DNA of 46,042 nucleotides from an uncultured Agathobaculum sp. (GCF_944380975.1 NZ_CALWJK010000012.1:1-46042), one strand, 5' to 3'; positions 15,599 through 25,380 are shown, numbered from the stretch's first letter. Translations and numbers: made by a program. The notes: generated by a model from the letters alone, not told the origin.

Positions 15599-16588
15599 TC
15601 ATGCATCCCCATCGGCGTCCGCTTCGTCCGCCGCATTGTCTTCCTCTTCGCTTCCATCGTCCAAGCCCTGTGTTTCGTCCCCACTTCCTTCGGACAAATC
15701 AGAAGATTGAGAATCTCCGTCTTCTGTCTGCTGCGCGGTATCTTCTGTCGTAGTATTCGGAACCGTGGGAGATGAAGCCAATCCCAGACCGGCTTTTTCA
15801 ATATTTTCCACGGTATCCGGCACATAATGCAAGCGGTTTTGCGAATCCCAGTATAGTTGTCCGATATCAGACGGCGACAACCGATCCTCGATCACCGTTT
15901 GCGCAAAGCGCAGATAATACGCCAAATTATCCACCGAATCCACCCGGATATCAAACCGCTTCTGATATCCGATATGGATATCACGCAGATCAGACAAATT
16001 GATAAAGGAAAGCTCATCAAGCATGCCGGCCGCATCCATCGTTTGCAAGATGGTCAGCAGCTCATCTGCCGACTCGCTCGATTCGCTTGACAGAATCTTG
16101 CCGAGCGGAACATCAGACAAGGTCATACCTGTGATAATCGGCAGGCCATTATTGGTCGCGCTTTGTTCCAGCGCCTTGCCCTCCTTGCTGAGCAGGAGAT
16201 ATCCGCCGTCCGACGCAACGGCAACAGATGCCGTGCATTCCGTCACCGTGACCACCAAAGCATTGGGTAAATGCCGTCGAATCTGTACCGTTTGCAGATA
16301 CGGGAACTTTTCCAACATCGCATCACAAACTTTTACCTTATTCCACAAATAGAGGTTGTCCCCTTGCTTGACATCCATGCCCGCAACGATCTCTTCTGCG
16401 CGGTATTTCTGCGCCCCCTCCACCGTGATGGTATCCACCTTAAAAAAAACCGTCAGCGCCAATATCGCCGCCGCCAGCAAAATCCCGAGAAACAGGATGC
16501 GCCCAATCGTATGGAAAAAGCGCTGCCGCCGGCTGGCACGCCGGCGCATCTTCTCGGGCGTTTTCTGTCTTCGCTTTCTGCGTCTCAT
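15599..16588 (-). CDS. ftsQ: FtsQ/DivIB-like divisome protein with POTRA domain
   Basis: 329 residues. A strongly basic cytoplasmic N-terminus (MRRRKRRQKTPEKMRRRASRR) leads into one membrane segment at about 30-55, followed by a POTRA domain (FKVDTITVEGAQKYRAEEIV, then PYLQTVQIRRHLPNALVVTV) and the FtsQ beta domain. The last ~55 residues are a very acidic Ser/Asp/Glu/Gly tail outside the cell. FtsQ/DivIB joins FtsL and the septal PBP in the divisome. The start is ATG 16588 after AAGGGG; the reading from 16636 overlaps murG and is rejected. The gene lies 20 bases after murG. Confidence 0.9.
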   Translation of the reverse strand: MRRRKRRQKTPEKMRRRASRRQRFFHTIGRILFLGILLAAAILALTVFFKVDTITVEGAQKYRAEEIVAGMDVKQGDNLYLWNKVKVCDAMLEKFPYLQTVQIRRHLPNALVVTVTECTASVAVASDGGYLLLSKEGKALEQSATNNGLPIITGMTLSDVPLGKILSSESSESADELLTILQTMDAAGMLDELSFINLSDLRDIHIGYQKRFDIRVDSVDNLAYYLRFAQTVIEDRLSPSDIGQLYWDSQNRLHYVPDTVENIEKAGLGLASSPTVPNTTTEDTAQQTEDGDSQSSDLSEGSGDETQGLDDGSEEEDNAADEADADGDA

Positions 16589-16608
16589 GTTGGCGCCCCT
16601 TCGTTTCT

Positions 16609-17745
16609 TTATTTCCCGTGGTGCTCGATCGCCCACAGGATCTCACGATAAATCTTTTCGCTTGCGTCATGCGCAGCCAGACTGGTAGCGGCCTGCCCCA
16701 TTTGTTGCAGTCGGCTGCGGTCTGCCAGCATCAGCTGCATCTCTTCGTACAGCTTTTGCGGCGACGCATCCTTTTCCAGCAGCACACGGCATCCGCCCGC
16801 TTTTTCCAGCGCGCGCGCATTCTTTTCCTGATGGTTTTCCGCCACAAATGGAGACGGCACCAGAAGCGCTGGCCGACCCAGCATGCACAGCTCACCCATC
16901 GTCGCCGCGCCTGCGCGACAAACGACCAGATCTGCCGCAGCAAGCCGGTCCGCCATATCATAAATATATTCTGTCACTTCAATATTAGGGTGCTGTTCCA
17001 AATCTGCACCCTGCTCTTTCGCCATGCGCGGCAGCCACTCGCGTGCCGCGGCACCTGTAGCATGCACATGGTGATACGGCACATTATTTTTACACTCCAG
17101 CGCAATCGTGCCTGCCATATGTTCGTTCATATACTTTGCGCCCATCGAGCCCCAGAAGGAAACCACCAATTGATCCTGCTCTGTCAAGCCAAAACGGGCG
17201 CGCGCTTTTGCGCGGTCCGCCGCGAGGATTTCCCCACGCACCGGCGCACCGGTCAGCACGATTTTCTCTCCGCCGCCCAAGATTTCCTTTGCCTGCTCAA
17301 AGCAGACCAGCACACGATCCGCTTTTTTGGAGAGCATCTTAGTCACCTTGCCGGGCAGTGCGTTTACTTCCAGCAGCACCGTAGGAATCCCCATCTGCTG
17401 CGCAGCCCGCACCACGGCAAACGATGCATAGCCGCCGCAGCCGATGACACAGTCCGGCCGTGCCTGACGCAACAGCTTTTTTGCCTTGCTAACAGCCGAT
17501 ACTGCCAGCTTTGCCGCCTTTACATTATGCGCCAACCCCTTCGGGCTGAGCGAACGCGACATACCGATGATCTCGATCGCATCCAACGGATAGCCTTCGC
17601 GCGGCACCAGCTTATTCTCAATCCCGCGTGCCGAACCCGCAAAACGCACCACCGTATCCGGATGCTTATGTTCAAAATAGCGCGCAATCGCCAGCCCGGG
17701 CGTCACATGACCGCCCGTACCGCCGCCGGTGATATACAGTCTCAA
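16609..17745 (-). CDS. murG: UDP-N-acetylglucosamine transferase MurG
   Basis: 378 residues. It adds GlcNAc to lipid I to make lipid II on the inner face of the membrane. Features: the N-terminal glycine loop ITGGGTGGHVTPGLAIA, GCGGYASFAVVRAAQQMGIPTVLLEVNALPG (second glycine loop region), GAPVRGEIL, and the UDP-sugar-binding CRAGAATMGELCMLGRPALLVPSP. The start codon is TTG at 17745, preceded by AAGGGGGAA; no ATG nearby fits. It lies between ftsW and ftsQ in the dcw cluster. Confidence 0.96.
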   Translation of the reverse strand: MRLYITGGGTGGHVTPGLAIARYFEHKHPDTVVRFAGSARGIENKLVPREGYPLDAIEIIGMSRSLSPKGLAHNVKAAKLAVSAVSKAKKLLRQARPDCVIGCGGYASFAVVRAAQQMGIPTVLLEVNALPGKVTKMLSKKADRVLVCFEQAKEILGGGEKIVLTGAPVRGEILAADRAKARARFGLTEQDQLVVSFWGSMGAKYMNEHMAGTIALECKNNVPYHHVHATGAAAREWLPRMAKEQGADLEQHPNIEVTEYIYDMADRLAAADLVVCRAGAATMGELCMLGRPALLVPSPFVAENHQEKNARALEKAGGCRVLLEKDASPQKLYEEMQLMLADRSRLQQMGQAATSLAAHDASEKIYREILWAIEHHGK

Positions 17746-17799
17746 GTGAGTTCCCCCTTTTTCGAAAGCCCGATGCAGATCGCACAGGCCTATTTCTCC

Positions 17800-19065
17800 T
17801 CATTCTTCCGCGCGGGTTTCCACACGCGCATAGCGGGAGATATTGAGCAGTATACCCATTTCTCCCATCTGCATCAGCAGCGCCGTACCACCGTAACTGA
17901 AAAACGGCAGGCTCGCACCGGTAACCGGGATGATACCCGTGATAACGAACAGATTCATCAGTGTTTGGATCGCCAGCTTCGCCGTAATACCGGTTGCCAG
18001 CAAACAGCTGAACTTATCGGGCGCTGCCCGCGCAATACGAAAACCACGGAAAATCAGATAGGCAAACAGCAGCAAAACCAACAATGCGCCCACCAGTCCC
18101 ATTTCCTCACACCAGGAAGAGAAAATAAAGTCATTCTGCGGTTCTGGCAGATACAGATGCTTCTGCATGCCCTTGCCCAGACCGCGGCCCAGCAGTCCGC
18201 CTGAGCCGATGGCAATCTGGCTCATCGCACCCTGCCAGCCCTCGCCCTGCATGTTGGAAAACGGGTCCAGCCAAACGGAAAAGCGTTCCTGTACATGTTC
18301 AAAAGCGAAATAAAATACAGTCAAAATGCCCGCTGCCGCTACAAAAATCGGGCCAAAATACCACAGACGCATGCCGCCTGCAACCAGAATCACCACGCCC
18401 AGACCGCAAATAATCATCATGGCCGAGGTATGTGGTTCAAGGAACAGCAGCACGATATAGGCTGCCAAAAGGAAGCCATACGGCTTAATCAAGCCCTTAA
18501 AGGTTCGTATGCCCTGCGTATCGCGCGCAATCCAATAAGAAAAGCAAATAATAACTGTGATTTTTGCCAGCTCAGACGGCTGAAAGCCAAACAGCCAGCG
18601 CTGCGCGCCCTTGGATGCCGTGCCAAGCGGTGTAATAACCAAAACCAGCAGGATGAGCGATAAGATCATCAATTCCTTATGAAATCGCGCATACAGCTTA
18701 TAATTGATCTTGGAAATCACAATCATTGCAACGACACCTGCCGCCGCATTGATACCCTGACGGGAGATAAAATAGGTTGCGCTGCCTTGATAAAACAGCG
18801 CGTTGGAATAGCTTGCGGAAAACAGTGCAATCAGGCCGATCACCAGCAGCATCAGCACAGAGCCAAACACACCTACATCCCACACGTGTGCGCGCGCTCG
18901 CGCGCGTGCATGTGTCCGTGCAGGAGGCTTTGTATGCGTTCGCATCATAGCTGCATCGCGCGGTACGGGCGCACGATCCGGCCGAAGCGCCGGGCGGGTT
19001 GTGGTGACCCGCCGTCGTGGATCCGGTCGGCGCGGCGAACGCGCCTGTCTGGTTGTTGAAGCCAT
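17800..19065 (-). CDS. ftsW: FtsW/SpoVE-type SEDS peptidoglycan glycosyltransferase
   Basis: 421 residues. A cytoplasmic N-terminal extension of about 62 residues, very rich in Arg, Pro and Thr (with ARARARA), precedes ten hydrophobic segments. SEDS motifs are clear: LGTASKGAQRWL, FQPSELAKI, LEPHTSAMM, LPEPQNDFIFS (with the conserved acidic loop), TGIIPVTGASLPFFSYGG and the final GILLNISR. SEDS proteins polymerise lipid II together with a class B PBP, which is encoded five genes upstream. It may serve division, sporulation (SpoVE) or both. The start has GGAGGTG seven bases upstream. Confidence 0.93.
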   Translation of the reverse strand: MASTTRQARSPRRPDPRRRVTTTRPALRPDRAPVPRDAAMMRTHTKPPARTHARARARAHVWDVGVFGSVLMLLVIGLIALFSASYSNALFYQGSATYFISRQGINAAAGVVAMIVISKINYKLYARFHKELMILSLILLVLVITPLGTASKGAQRWLFGFQPSELAKITVIICFSYWIARDTQGIRTFKGLIKPYGFLLAAYIVLLFLEPHTSAMMIICGLGVVILVAGGMRLWYFGPIFVAAAGILTVFYFAFEHVQERFSVWLDPFSNMQGEGWQGAMSQIAIGSGGLLGRGLGKGMQKHLYLPEPQNDFIFSSWCEEMGLVGALLVLLLFAYLIFRGFRIARAAPDKFSCLLATGITAKLAIQTLMNLFVITGIIPVTGASLPFFSYGGTALLMQMGEMGILLNISRYARVETRAEE

Positions 19066-19090
19066 GAGGACACCTCCGAAGGGTTAAGAA

Positions 19091-20092
19091 TTAGGGCAGC
19101 ACCGGAGCCAGTGCCACAAAGTAAGCCAGCAGGCAGAGCAATACCGTGATGCCTGAGAAGGTCAGCACGATTTTTTTCTCGCCCCAGCCGCACATCTCAA
19201 AATGATGATGGATCGGCGCCATTTTGAACAGGCGCTTACCATGCGTAGCCTTAAAATAGGTCACCTGAAGAATGACCGACAATGTTTCAATAATGTAGAT
19301 CAAACCGACAATCAGCAGAATGAGCGGCATATCGCACGCGAATGCCAGACCGGCCACCGCGCCGCCGAGGAACAGGGAACCCGTATCGCCCATAAAGACT
19401 TTTGCGGGGTTAAAATTATAGATCAAAAATGCCGCAAGACCGCCTGCCAGCGCCGCCGCGAAGATCACAACGCCTGCATCGCCGCGCGCAATGCCGACAA
19501 AGACAAAGAACAGCGCTACCGGCAGCGTGACACCAGCCGCAAGGCCATCGATACCGTCAGTCAGGTTAACCGCATTATCCGCACCCACAATGACAAATGC
19601 TGCGAAAATAATGTACAGCGGCCATGGCCAGAAGAAAACAATATCGGTAAACGGAATCCACAGGCGCGGCGCACTGTCTGCTCCCAGGAAAAGCACCAGA
19701 ATGAATGCACCCGCCACAAGAATCTGAAGCACCAGCTTCTGCTTGGGTGTGAGGCCCGCGTTTTCTTTCTTGCGGATCTTTGCATAGTCATCGACCATGC
19801 CGACCGCACCATATGCCACAGCAAGGCCAAGCACCGCCAGCGAGGACATGCAGATCTCTCCTGCAAAGCTGTTGCCTGCCGCCACTGCGACGGCAATACC
19901 AATGATGAACATAAAGCCGCCCATCGTCGGAATATTCTGCTTATTCATATGCCATTTCGGCCCAATCTCAAGGATTTTCTGACCGAACTTCATTTTGCGC
20001 AGATACCGGATCACAGCAGGCCCGATCGCTGCGGTCAGCACAAACGCAACCGCACAGACAATCAATGCCGTATAAAGATTTGCTGGTGTCAT
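19091..20092 (-). CDS. mraY: Phospho-N-acetylmuramoyl-pentapeptide transferase MraY
   Basis: 333 residues with ten membrane segments. It attaches UDP-MurNAc-pentapeptide to undecaprenyl phosphate, giving lipid I. Motifs: PTMGGFMFI, the metal-binding VDDYAKIRKKENAGLTPKQK, NAVNLTDGIDGLA, FNPAKVFMGDTGSLFLGG and the cytoplasmic MAPIHHHFE. The start ATG overlaps the murF stop by 4 bases (ATGA), so translation is coupled. Confidence 0.97.
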   Translation of the reverse strand: MTPANLYTALIVCAVAFVLTAAIGPAVIRYLRKMKFGQKILEIGPKWHMNKQNIPTMGGFMFIIGIAVAVAAGNSFAGEICMSSLAVLGLAVAYGAVGMVDDYAKIRKKENAGLTPKQKLVLQILVAGAFILVLFLGADSAPRLWIPFTDIVFFWPWPLYIIFAAFVIVGADNAVNLTDGIDGLAAGVTLPVALFFVFVGIARGDAGVVIFAAALAGGLAAFLIYNFNPAKVFMGDTGSLFLGGAVAGLAFACDMPLILLIVGLIYIIETLSVILQVTYFKATHGKRLFKMAPIHHHFEMCGWGEKKIVLTFSGITVLLCLLAYFVALAPVLP

Positions 20093-21471
20093 TCTTCCAC
20101 GTCCTCCCCTAAGAACATCGCAAGCGCGCGCTCCATCTGCATGCCGCGGCTGCCCTTAAACAATAGGGCGTCTCCCTTTGCTGCGTCCTGCCGCAGCGCC
20201 GCGACCAATTCGGTCTGGTCATCAAACGCAAACGCCTGCTCCATTCCATTTTCTTTTGCCCCTGCGACCATCGCCTTGGCGTCCGGCCCGTAGGCATACA
20301 AGGCATCCGCATACTTCGCCGCCGCACGGCCTGCTCTGCGGTGCCCCTCCTCTGCATAATCACCCAGCTCGAGCATCGAACCGAGCACCGCAAAACGGCG
20401 ACCATCCGGTGCCATCGTCCCCAGCACCGCCAGTGTTGCTTCCATGGCATCTGGGCTGGCATTGTAGCAGTCGGCGTAAATCTGATAGCCGTCCTGCTCG
20501 TAAATGTTCTGCCGCATGCCGCTCGCCTCATACGACGCGAGGCCCTGCGCAATCTGCTCGGGTATTTCGCCCAGCAACAGACCCACCGCTGCCGCAGCCA
20601 AAGCATTGAGCACATTGTGCGCGCCCGGCACAGCAAGCTTTGCGGAAAAACACTCGCCGCAAGCCAAAGCCACTTCGGGCAGTTTGTTGTTTATGATATC
20701 AAATGTACCGTCTGTATGCAAGCATGCTGTCAAATCGCATGCCGGATTTTCAATGCCATAGGTGACCACCCGGCACCCCAAACGCTCGCGTTTCTCCCAC
20801 AAAAGCGGCTCGTCGCCGCACAATACCGCGCAGCCGCCCGGCTGGAGACCTTCCAAAATCTCGAGCTTTGCCTTACAAATGCCCTCGCGCGAACCAAGAA
20901 ACTCGATATGTGAAGTACCGATATTGGTGATGACCGCGATATTCGGCTGTGCTGCCGCCGTCATGCGCGACAACTCACCAAAGTGGTTCATACCCATCTC
21001 AGCGACCATGACCTCGGTATCCCGCGTCAGACGAAACAGGGTCAGCGGTAAGCCGATTTCATTATTCAGGTTGCCTTCGGTCTTTTGCGCACGCAATCCC
21101 TGCGACAGCACCGCGTACAGCAATTCTTTCGTGGTAGTCTTGCCCACCGAACCGGTCACGCCAACCACCTTGCCGCCGCACAAACGACGGTAGCCGCCCG
21201 CTAAATCGAGCAGCGCCTGCGAGGTGTTTTCCACATATAACGTCGGCACCGGATATTCCTCGTTCTGTCGGTGGGATACCACCGCAGCCGCTCCGTTCCC
21301 AATCGCCTTATCAATAAAGTCGTGCGCGTCGAACCGCTCCCCCTTGATCGGCAGGAATAGCGCATCAGACGGAATCTGACGGGAGTCGGTGGAAACGGCT
21401 GTGAAAGCCGCCTCACCCGCTGCTGTTCCTCCGGTCCACTCCGCCGCCTGCGCCAGCGTAAATCGTTCCAT
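20089..21471 (-). CDS. murF: UDP-MurNAc-tripeptide--D-Ala-D-Ala ligase MurF
   Basis: 460 residues. It adds D-Ala-D-Ala to the UDP-MurNAc-tripeptide. Domains: uridine-binding N-terminus (STDSRQI), the central ATPase region with P-loop GVTGSVGKTTTKELL, NNEIGLPLTLF, MGMNHFGELSRM, NIGTSHIEFLGSREGI and GAHNVLNALAA, and the C-terminal DCYNASPDAM with LGSMLELG. The N-terminal domain type and the MGMNHFGEL motif separate it from MurC/D/E. The start is ATG 21471 after GGGGGAG; ATG 21507 is not preceded by a site. Overlaps mraY. Confidence 0.95.
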   Translation of the reverse strand: MERFTLAQAAEWTGGTAAGEAAFTAVSTDSRQIPSDALFLPIKGERFDAHDFIDKAIGNGAAAVVSHRQNEEYPVPTLYVENTSQALLDLAGGYRRLCGGKVVGVTGSVGKTTTKELLYAVLSQGLRAQKTEGNLNNEIGLPLTLFRLTRDTEVMVAEMGMNHFGELSRMTAAAQPNIAVITNIGTSHIEFLGSREGICKAKLEILEGLQPGGCAVLCGDEPLLWEKRERLGCRVVTYGIENPACDLTACLHTDGTFDIINNKLPEVALACGECFSAKLAVPGAHNVLNALAAAAVGLLLGEIPEQIAQGLASYEASGMRQNIYEQDGYQIYADCYNASPDAMEATLAVLGTMAPDGRRFAVLGSMLELGDYAEEGHRRAGRAAAKYADALYAYGPDAKAMVAGAKENGMEQAFAFDDQTELVAALRQDAAKGDALLFKGSRGMQMERALAMFLGEDVEE

Positions 21472-21521
21472 GCACTCGCTCCCCCAATGTTTTTGAATTT
21501 GCGCCAAGTCCGCGCTTTTCC

Positions 21522-22964
21522 CTATCCTTTATTGTCAAAGAACGACGCAACAATCTCGCGTTCGTCCATATGATGCTTGACATGATTGATCTCCTGATAG
21601 GTTTCATGTCCCTTGCCCATCAGCACGATCACATCATCCTTTTTCGCATGCGCCAGCGCCCAGTGGATGGCTTCCGGACGGTCCACGATTACCTCCATCG
21701 GTGTTTTCGTGCCCTGCATACCCTCCAGAATGTCGTCGATGATCGCTTTCGGGTCCTCTGTACGCGGGTTGTCACTGGTGACAACGCAGAAATCTGCCAA
21801 GTCCGCCGCAATTTCCCCCATCTTCGGGCGCTTGGTACGGTCGCGGTCACCGCCGCAGCCGAACAGCGCGATCACACGCCCCTTCGCAAAGCCGCGCACG
21901 GCGCGCAGCACATTTTCTACACCGTCCGGCGTATGGGCATAGTCGATCAGCACGGTATAATCCGTATCGGTCGGAACGACCTCCACACGGCCCTTCACCC
22001 CCGTCGCCGTCGCCAGCGAACGCGCCGCATCTGCGAGCGGCATGCCGGTTTGCAGCACCATACCCAGTGCCGCAAGCGCATTTTCGACCGAGAAATGCCC
22101 CGGAATCGGCAGCTTGACGCGCGCAAGCTCGCCTTTTGTCGTCGCAACGAATTCCACACCGTCCGCATGCAAGCGAATATTTTTTGCCGTCAAGTCCGCT
22201 GCATCTTTCTCGCACGAGAACGTCATGCACGGGCACTTCGCGTCCGCCAGCATCGCCTGCGCCGCGTCGTCATCCAGATTGATAACGCCTTTTTTGCTGA
22301 TGGCAAACAGCATAGCCTTTGCCTTGCGGTACTCTTCCATCGTCTTATGAAAATCCAGATGATCCTGCGTCAGGTTGGTGAACGCACCAACCGCAAAGGG
22401 AATGCCATATACCCGGTCCAGCACGAGCGAATGCGAGGATACCTCCATAATCACGTGCGTGCAGCCCGCATCGCGCATCCGCGCGAACAGTGCGTGCAGC
22501 TCATAGCTTTCGGGGGTAGTGCGCTCGGTTTCGATCACTTCGTCGCCAATCAGGTTTTGGTTCGTGCCAATCAAACCAACCTTGTGTCCCGCATCCTCCA
22601 GCATGTGCTTCACCAAATAGGTGGTCGTCGTCTTGCCATTGGTGCCGGTCACACCCAGCATCACCATGCTGTCTGCTGGATGGCCGAAGCGGTTTGCCGC
22701 GATTTCGGCCAGCGCCTGACGGGCATTTTCGACCACAACTGCCGGTACGCCTGCAGGTGCTTCTTCACACACCACCGCAACTGCACCCTGCTCGAGCGCC
22801 TTGCTGATATATTGATGTCCGTCTGTTGCAAAACCGCGGATGGCGACAAACAGGTCGCCCGCCTGCACAGCACGCGAATCATATCGCACCTCACGGATTT
22901 CCAAATCATCTGCCGCCGTGCTGCTTTTCACCGCAACTCCGCGGAGCAGTTCCTGTAATTTCAT
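21522..22964 (-). CDS. murE: UDP-MurNAc-L-Ala-D-Glu--2,6-diaminopimelate ligase MurE
   Basis: 480 residues. It adds the third amino acid of the stem peptide. Motifs: YDSRAVQAGDLFVAI, P-loop GVTGTNGKTTTTYLV, RTTPESYEL, MEVSSHSLVLDRV and GHFSVENALAAL. DNPR at residues 398-401 is the meso-diaminopimelate-specific signature, which predicts DAP-type peptidoglycan. KGHETYQE near the end is also typical of DAP ligases. The start is ATG 22964 after AGGAGG; the reading from 23012 overlaps the PBP gene and is rejected. Confidence 0.96.
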   Translation of the reverse strand: MKLQELLRGVAVKSSTAADDLEIREVRYDSRAVQAGDLFVAIRGFATDGHQYISKALEQGAVAVVCEEAPAGVPAVVVENARQALAEIAANRFGHPADSMVMLGVTGTNGKTTTTYLVKHMLEDAGHKVGLIGTNQNLIGDEVIETERTTPESYELHALFARMRDAGCTHVIMEVSSHSLVLDRVYGIPFAVGAFTNLTQDHLDFHKTMEEYRKAKAMLFAISKKGVINLDDDAAQAMLADAKCPCMTFSCEKDAADLTAKNIRLHADGVEFVATTKGELARVKLPIPGHFSVENALAALGMVLQTGMPLADAARSLATATGVKGRVEVVPTDTDYTVLIDYAHTPDGVENVLRAVRGFAKGRVIALFGCGGDRDRTKRPKMGEIAADLADFCVVTSDNPRTEDPKAIIDDILEGMQGTKTPMEVIVDRPEAIHWALAHAKKDDVIVLMGKGHETYQEINHVKHHMDEREIVASFFDNKG

Positions 22965-22974
22965 CTTTTTCCTC

Positions 22975-25380
22975 CTATCGGTCGTTGACGTTCGTGGTAT
23001 CCGAGAATTCAACCGTTACCACCGCGCCGATATTCACCTTTGTGCCGGATGCTGGGCTCTGTCTACTTACTGTCGTGTTGCCCGTAACCTGAGAGGAGGC
23101 AACGCCCTTCTGTTTCAGATACAGCCCATATTCTTCCAATGTACTACGACATTGATCCGGTGTCAAGCCCGTCAGATCGGGTACCGTGATCTGCTCGGTC
23201 GGTTTGCTCGCGCCCATATACAGAATCACCTTACCGCTTGCCGGGATGCGCACACCGCCCGACGGCACCTGATCGGTGACTGTATCGCCGTCGCCGACCA
23301 CACGGTATTCGAAGCCTGCCTGCTCCAACGCACTTGCAGCCTCTTCTTCTGTCGAACCGATCACGCTAGGTACGGTCAGCTCGCGGCGGTCGTTCTCTTC
23401 ATCCGAGTAAACCGGCGTTACACCGATATACGGCAGCACATCTTCCATGATGCGGGCCACGACCGGCGCCGCGATGGCACCGCCGCCGTGAGGCGCCGAC
23501 TCCGGCAAATCGTTGATAGCAACGAGTACAGCAATCTGCGGATCGTCCATCGGTGCGACACCAATGAAGGATGCGGTATAGCGATCCTCTTTGTCAATCA
23601 CATTGCCTTCGTCATCATATTCCGGCAAAATCTCCGAGGTCGCGGTTTTACCACCGATACGATAACCGGATACATAGGCGTTTTTGCCCGTGCCGCCGGA
23701 TACGACCGCTTCCATTGCCTCACGCATATAGGCGGAGGTTTCCTCCGAAATCACCTGACGGATGACATTGGTTTCGGTCGTGGATTTGACCGAACCATCC
23801 GAGCCAAGAATTTCCTTAACTACATACGGCTGCTTGAGTTTCCCATCGTCCACGATCGCGCAAACCATATTCAGCTCCTGCAACGGAGTGACGGTAAAAC
23901 GCTGACCAAACGATGCTGTTGCAAGGGATACTTCATTCCATTCGCTGCTTACATTCACATCATGGAACTGGCCCTTGCTTTCGCTGGGCAGATCAATGCC
24001 AGTCGGTTCTGTCAGACCGAAAGCCTTGTAAAACTCATAGAAACGGTCCTTGCCGGTTTTTGCGACAATTTGCATCATTGCCACGTTGCAGGAATTCATC
24101 AGCGCTTCGGTCAACGTCTGCGTGCCGTGACCACTAGTGTTCGAACACTGAATCGGCTTAGACCAGTCGCCGACCATCATCGAGCCGCTGCAATAATAAG
24201 TGTCCTCTTCGTGCACTAAACCAAGCTCATAAGCAGTTGCCACATTCATCAGCTTGAAGGTAGAGCCTGGCTCATAGTTATCCGTTACTACCGGATTATA
24301 CCACATTTTATAAAGCAGCTTGGAACGAATTTCGGTTAATTTGTCGACCAACTCATCATTTTCCTGCACACTCTCCGGCAGATTAGCAAGCCCGCCTTCT
24401 TGATAATACTTGTCACTGATTTCTGCCGTCACGCCGGCCTCTGCCAAGGCAGCCTGCACATTGGTTTTCAGCTCCTCGATGTATCGCTCATCCGTGATCA
24501 TATAGGAGTTGTTCGGGTCATAGTCCGGCATAGACGCCATCGCCAGCACTTCACCGGTCTTAACATTCATCACGATACCGGATACACCGTCGCGCGCCTC
24601 CGGATTATCTGCCAGCGCGGTTTCCAGATGCTTTTCCAAAAAGTTCTGGATATCACTGTCAATGGTCAATACCAGCGAATCGCCGTCCTGCGCGGGAATG
24701 TATTGCTCGGTATCCGGCGTCATATCCTTATTCTGCGCATTTTGCACACGCACGATACGCCCAGCCGTACCGGAAAGCACATCGTTATACTGTGCTTCCA
24801 GACCATATGCACCGCTGTTATCGCTGCCGACATAACCAAGCACTGCCGAAAGGAAGGCGCCCTGCTGATAGTACCGCTTCGTATCCGGCTCGGAATACAC
24901 ACCTGTGCAGCCCGCCTGTTCCAGCTTCTCATACAGCTCTTTAGAAACGTCTTTATCCACCTTTTGTGCAATGATCTCATACTCAGAATCGGTTTTCTGA
25001 ATTTTCTGCAGCACCGTATCGTAATCCAGGCTCAGTTCGTCCGCCAAAATCTGCGCCAACGTCTGCTGTTGTGCCTGTGCAGACTTACCGTCGTTTACCT
25101 TTGTCTCGTCTACCACGCCTTTTGGTGAAACAACAATACGCTCCACCTCAGCCGATTCCGCCAAAACCTGCATGTTGGCGTCATAAATTTTGCCGCGGTT
25201 CGGGGTAATAAACGTATCGCGCGTTTGCAGGGACGCTGCCTGCTGCACATAAAAATCATGGTTGAATACCTGCATATACAACAGACGTATTCCCACCAGT
25301 CCAAATCCAAACACCACAAACGCCAAGGTCATTACACCGATTCGCGCACGCATTTGATTGTTCGGTCCCTTTGCTGCCAT
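22975..25380 (-). CDS. Class B penicillin-binding protein with PASTA domains (SpoVD/PBP2B type)
   Basis: 801 residues. An N-terminal membrane anchor (about 12-35), a PBP dimerisation domain beginning RDTFITPNRGKIYDANMQ, and a transpeptidase domain with S373-T-F-K and S430-C-N. The third motif reads K578-T-A where KTG is usual. Two PASTA repeats close the protein (about 660-725, starting TVPSVIGSTEEEA, and 730-798, starting TVPDLTGLTPDQC). It cross-links septal peptidoglycan with the SEDS protein FtsW. It is the only PBP in this cluster, so it may serve vegetative septation, spore cortex (SpoVD) or both. The ribosome site is AAAGGA. Confidence 0.92.
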   Translation of the reverse strand: MAAKGPNNQMRARIGVMTLAFVVFGFGLVGIRLLYMQVFNHDFYVQQAASLQTRDTFITPNRGKIYDANMQVLAESAEVERIVVSPKGVVDETKVNDGKSAQAQQQTLAQILADELSLDYDTVLQKIQKTDSEYEIIAQKVDKDVSKELYEKLEQAGCTGVYSEPDTKRYYQQGAFLSAVLGYVGSDNSGAYGLEAQYNDVLSGTAGRIVRVQNAQNKDMTPDTEQYIPAQDGDSLVLTIDSDIQNFLEKHLETALADNPEARDGVSGIVMNVKTGEVLAMASMPDYDPNNSYMITDERYIEELKTNVQAALAEAGVTAEISDKYYQEGGLANLPESVQENDELVDKLTEIRSKLLYKMWYNPVVTDNYEPGSTFKLMNVATAYELGLVHEEDTYYCSGSMMVGDWSKPIQCSNTSGHGTQTLTEALMNSCNVAMMQIVAKTGKDRFYEFYKAFGLTEPTGIDLPSESKGQFHDVNVSSEWNEVSLATASFGQRFTVTPLQELNMVCAIVDDGKLKQPYVVKEILGSDGSVKSTTETNVIRQVISEETSAYMREAMEAVVSGGTGKNAYVSGYRIGGKTATSEILPEYDDEGNVIDKEDRYTASFIGVAPMDDPQIAVLVAINDLPESAPHGGGAIAAPVVARIMEDVLPYIGVTPVYSDEENDRRELTVPSVIGSTEEEAASALEQAGFEYRVVGDGDTVTDQVPSGGVRIPASGKVILYMGASKPTEQITVPDLTGLTPDQCRSTLEEYGLYLKQKGVASSQVTGNTTVSRQSPASGTKVNIGAVVTVEFSDTTNVNDR

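Noticed and set aside
16618-18204. 528-codon plus-strand open frame over murG and ftsW
   Set aside because: Antisense to strongly conserved genes; His/Arg/Gln-rich composition is typical of a shadow frame.
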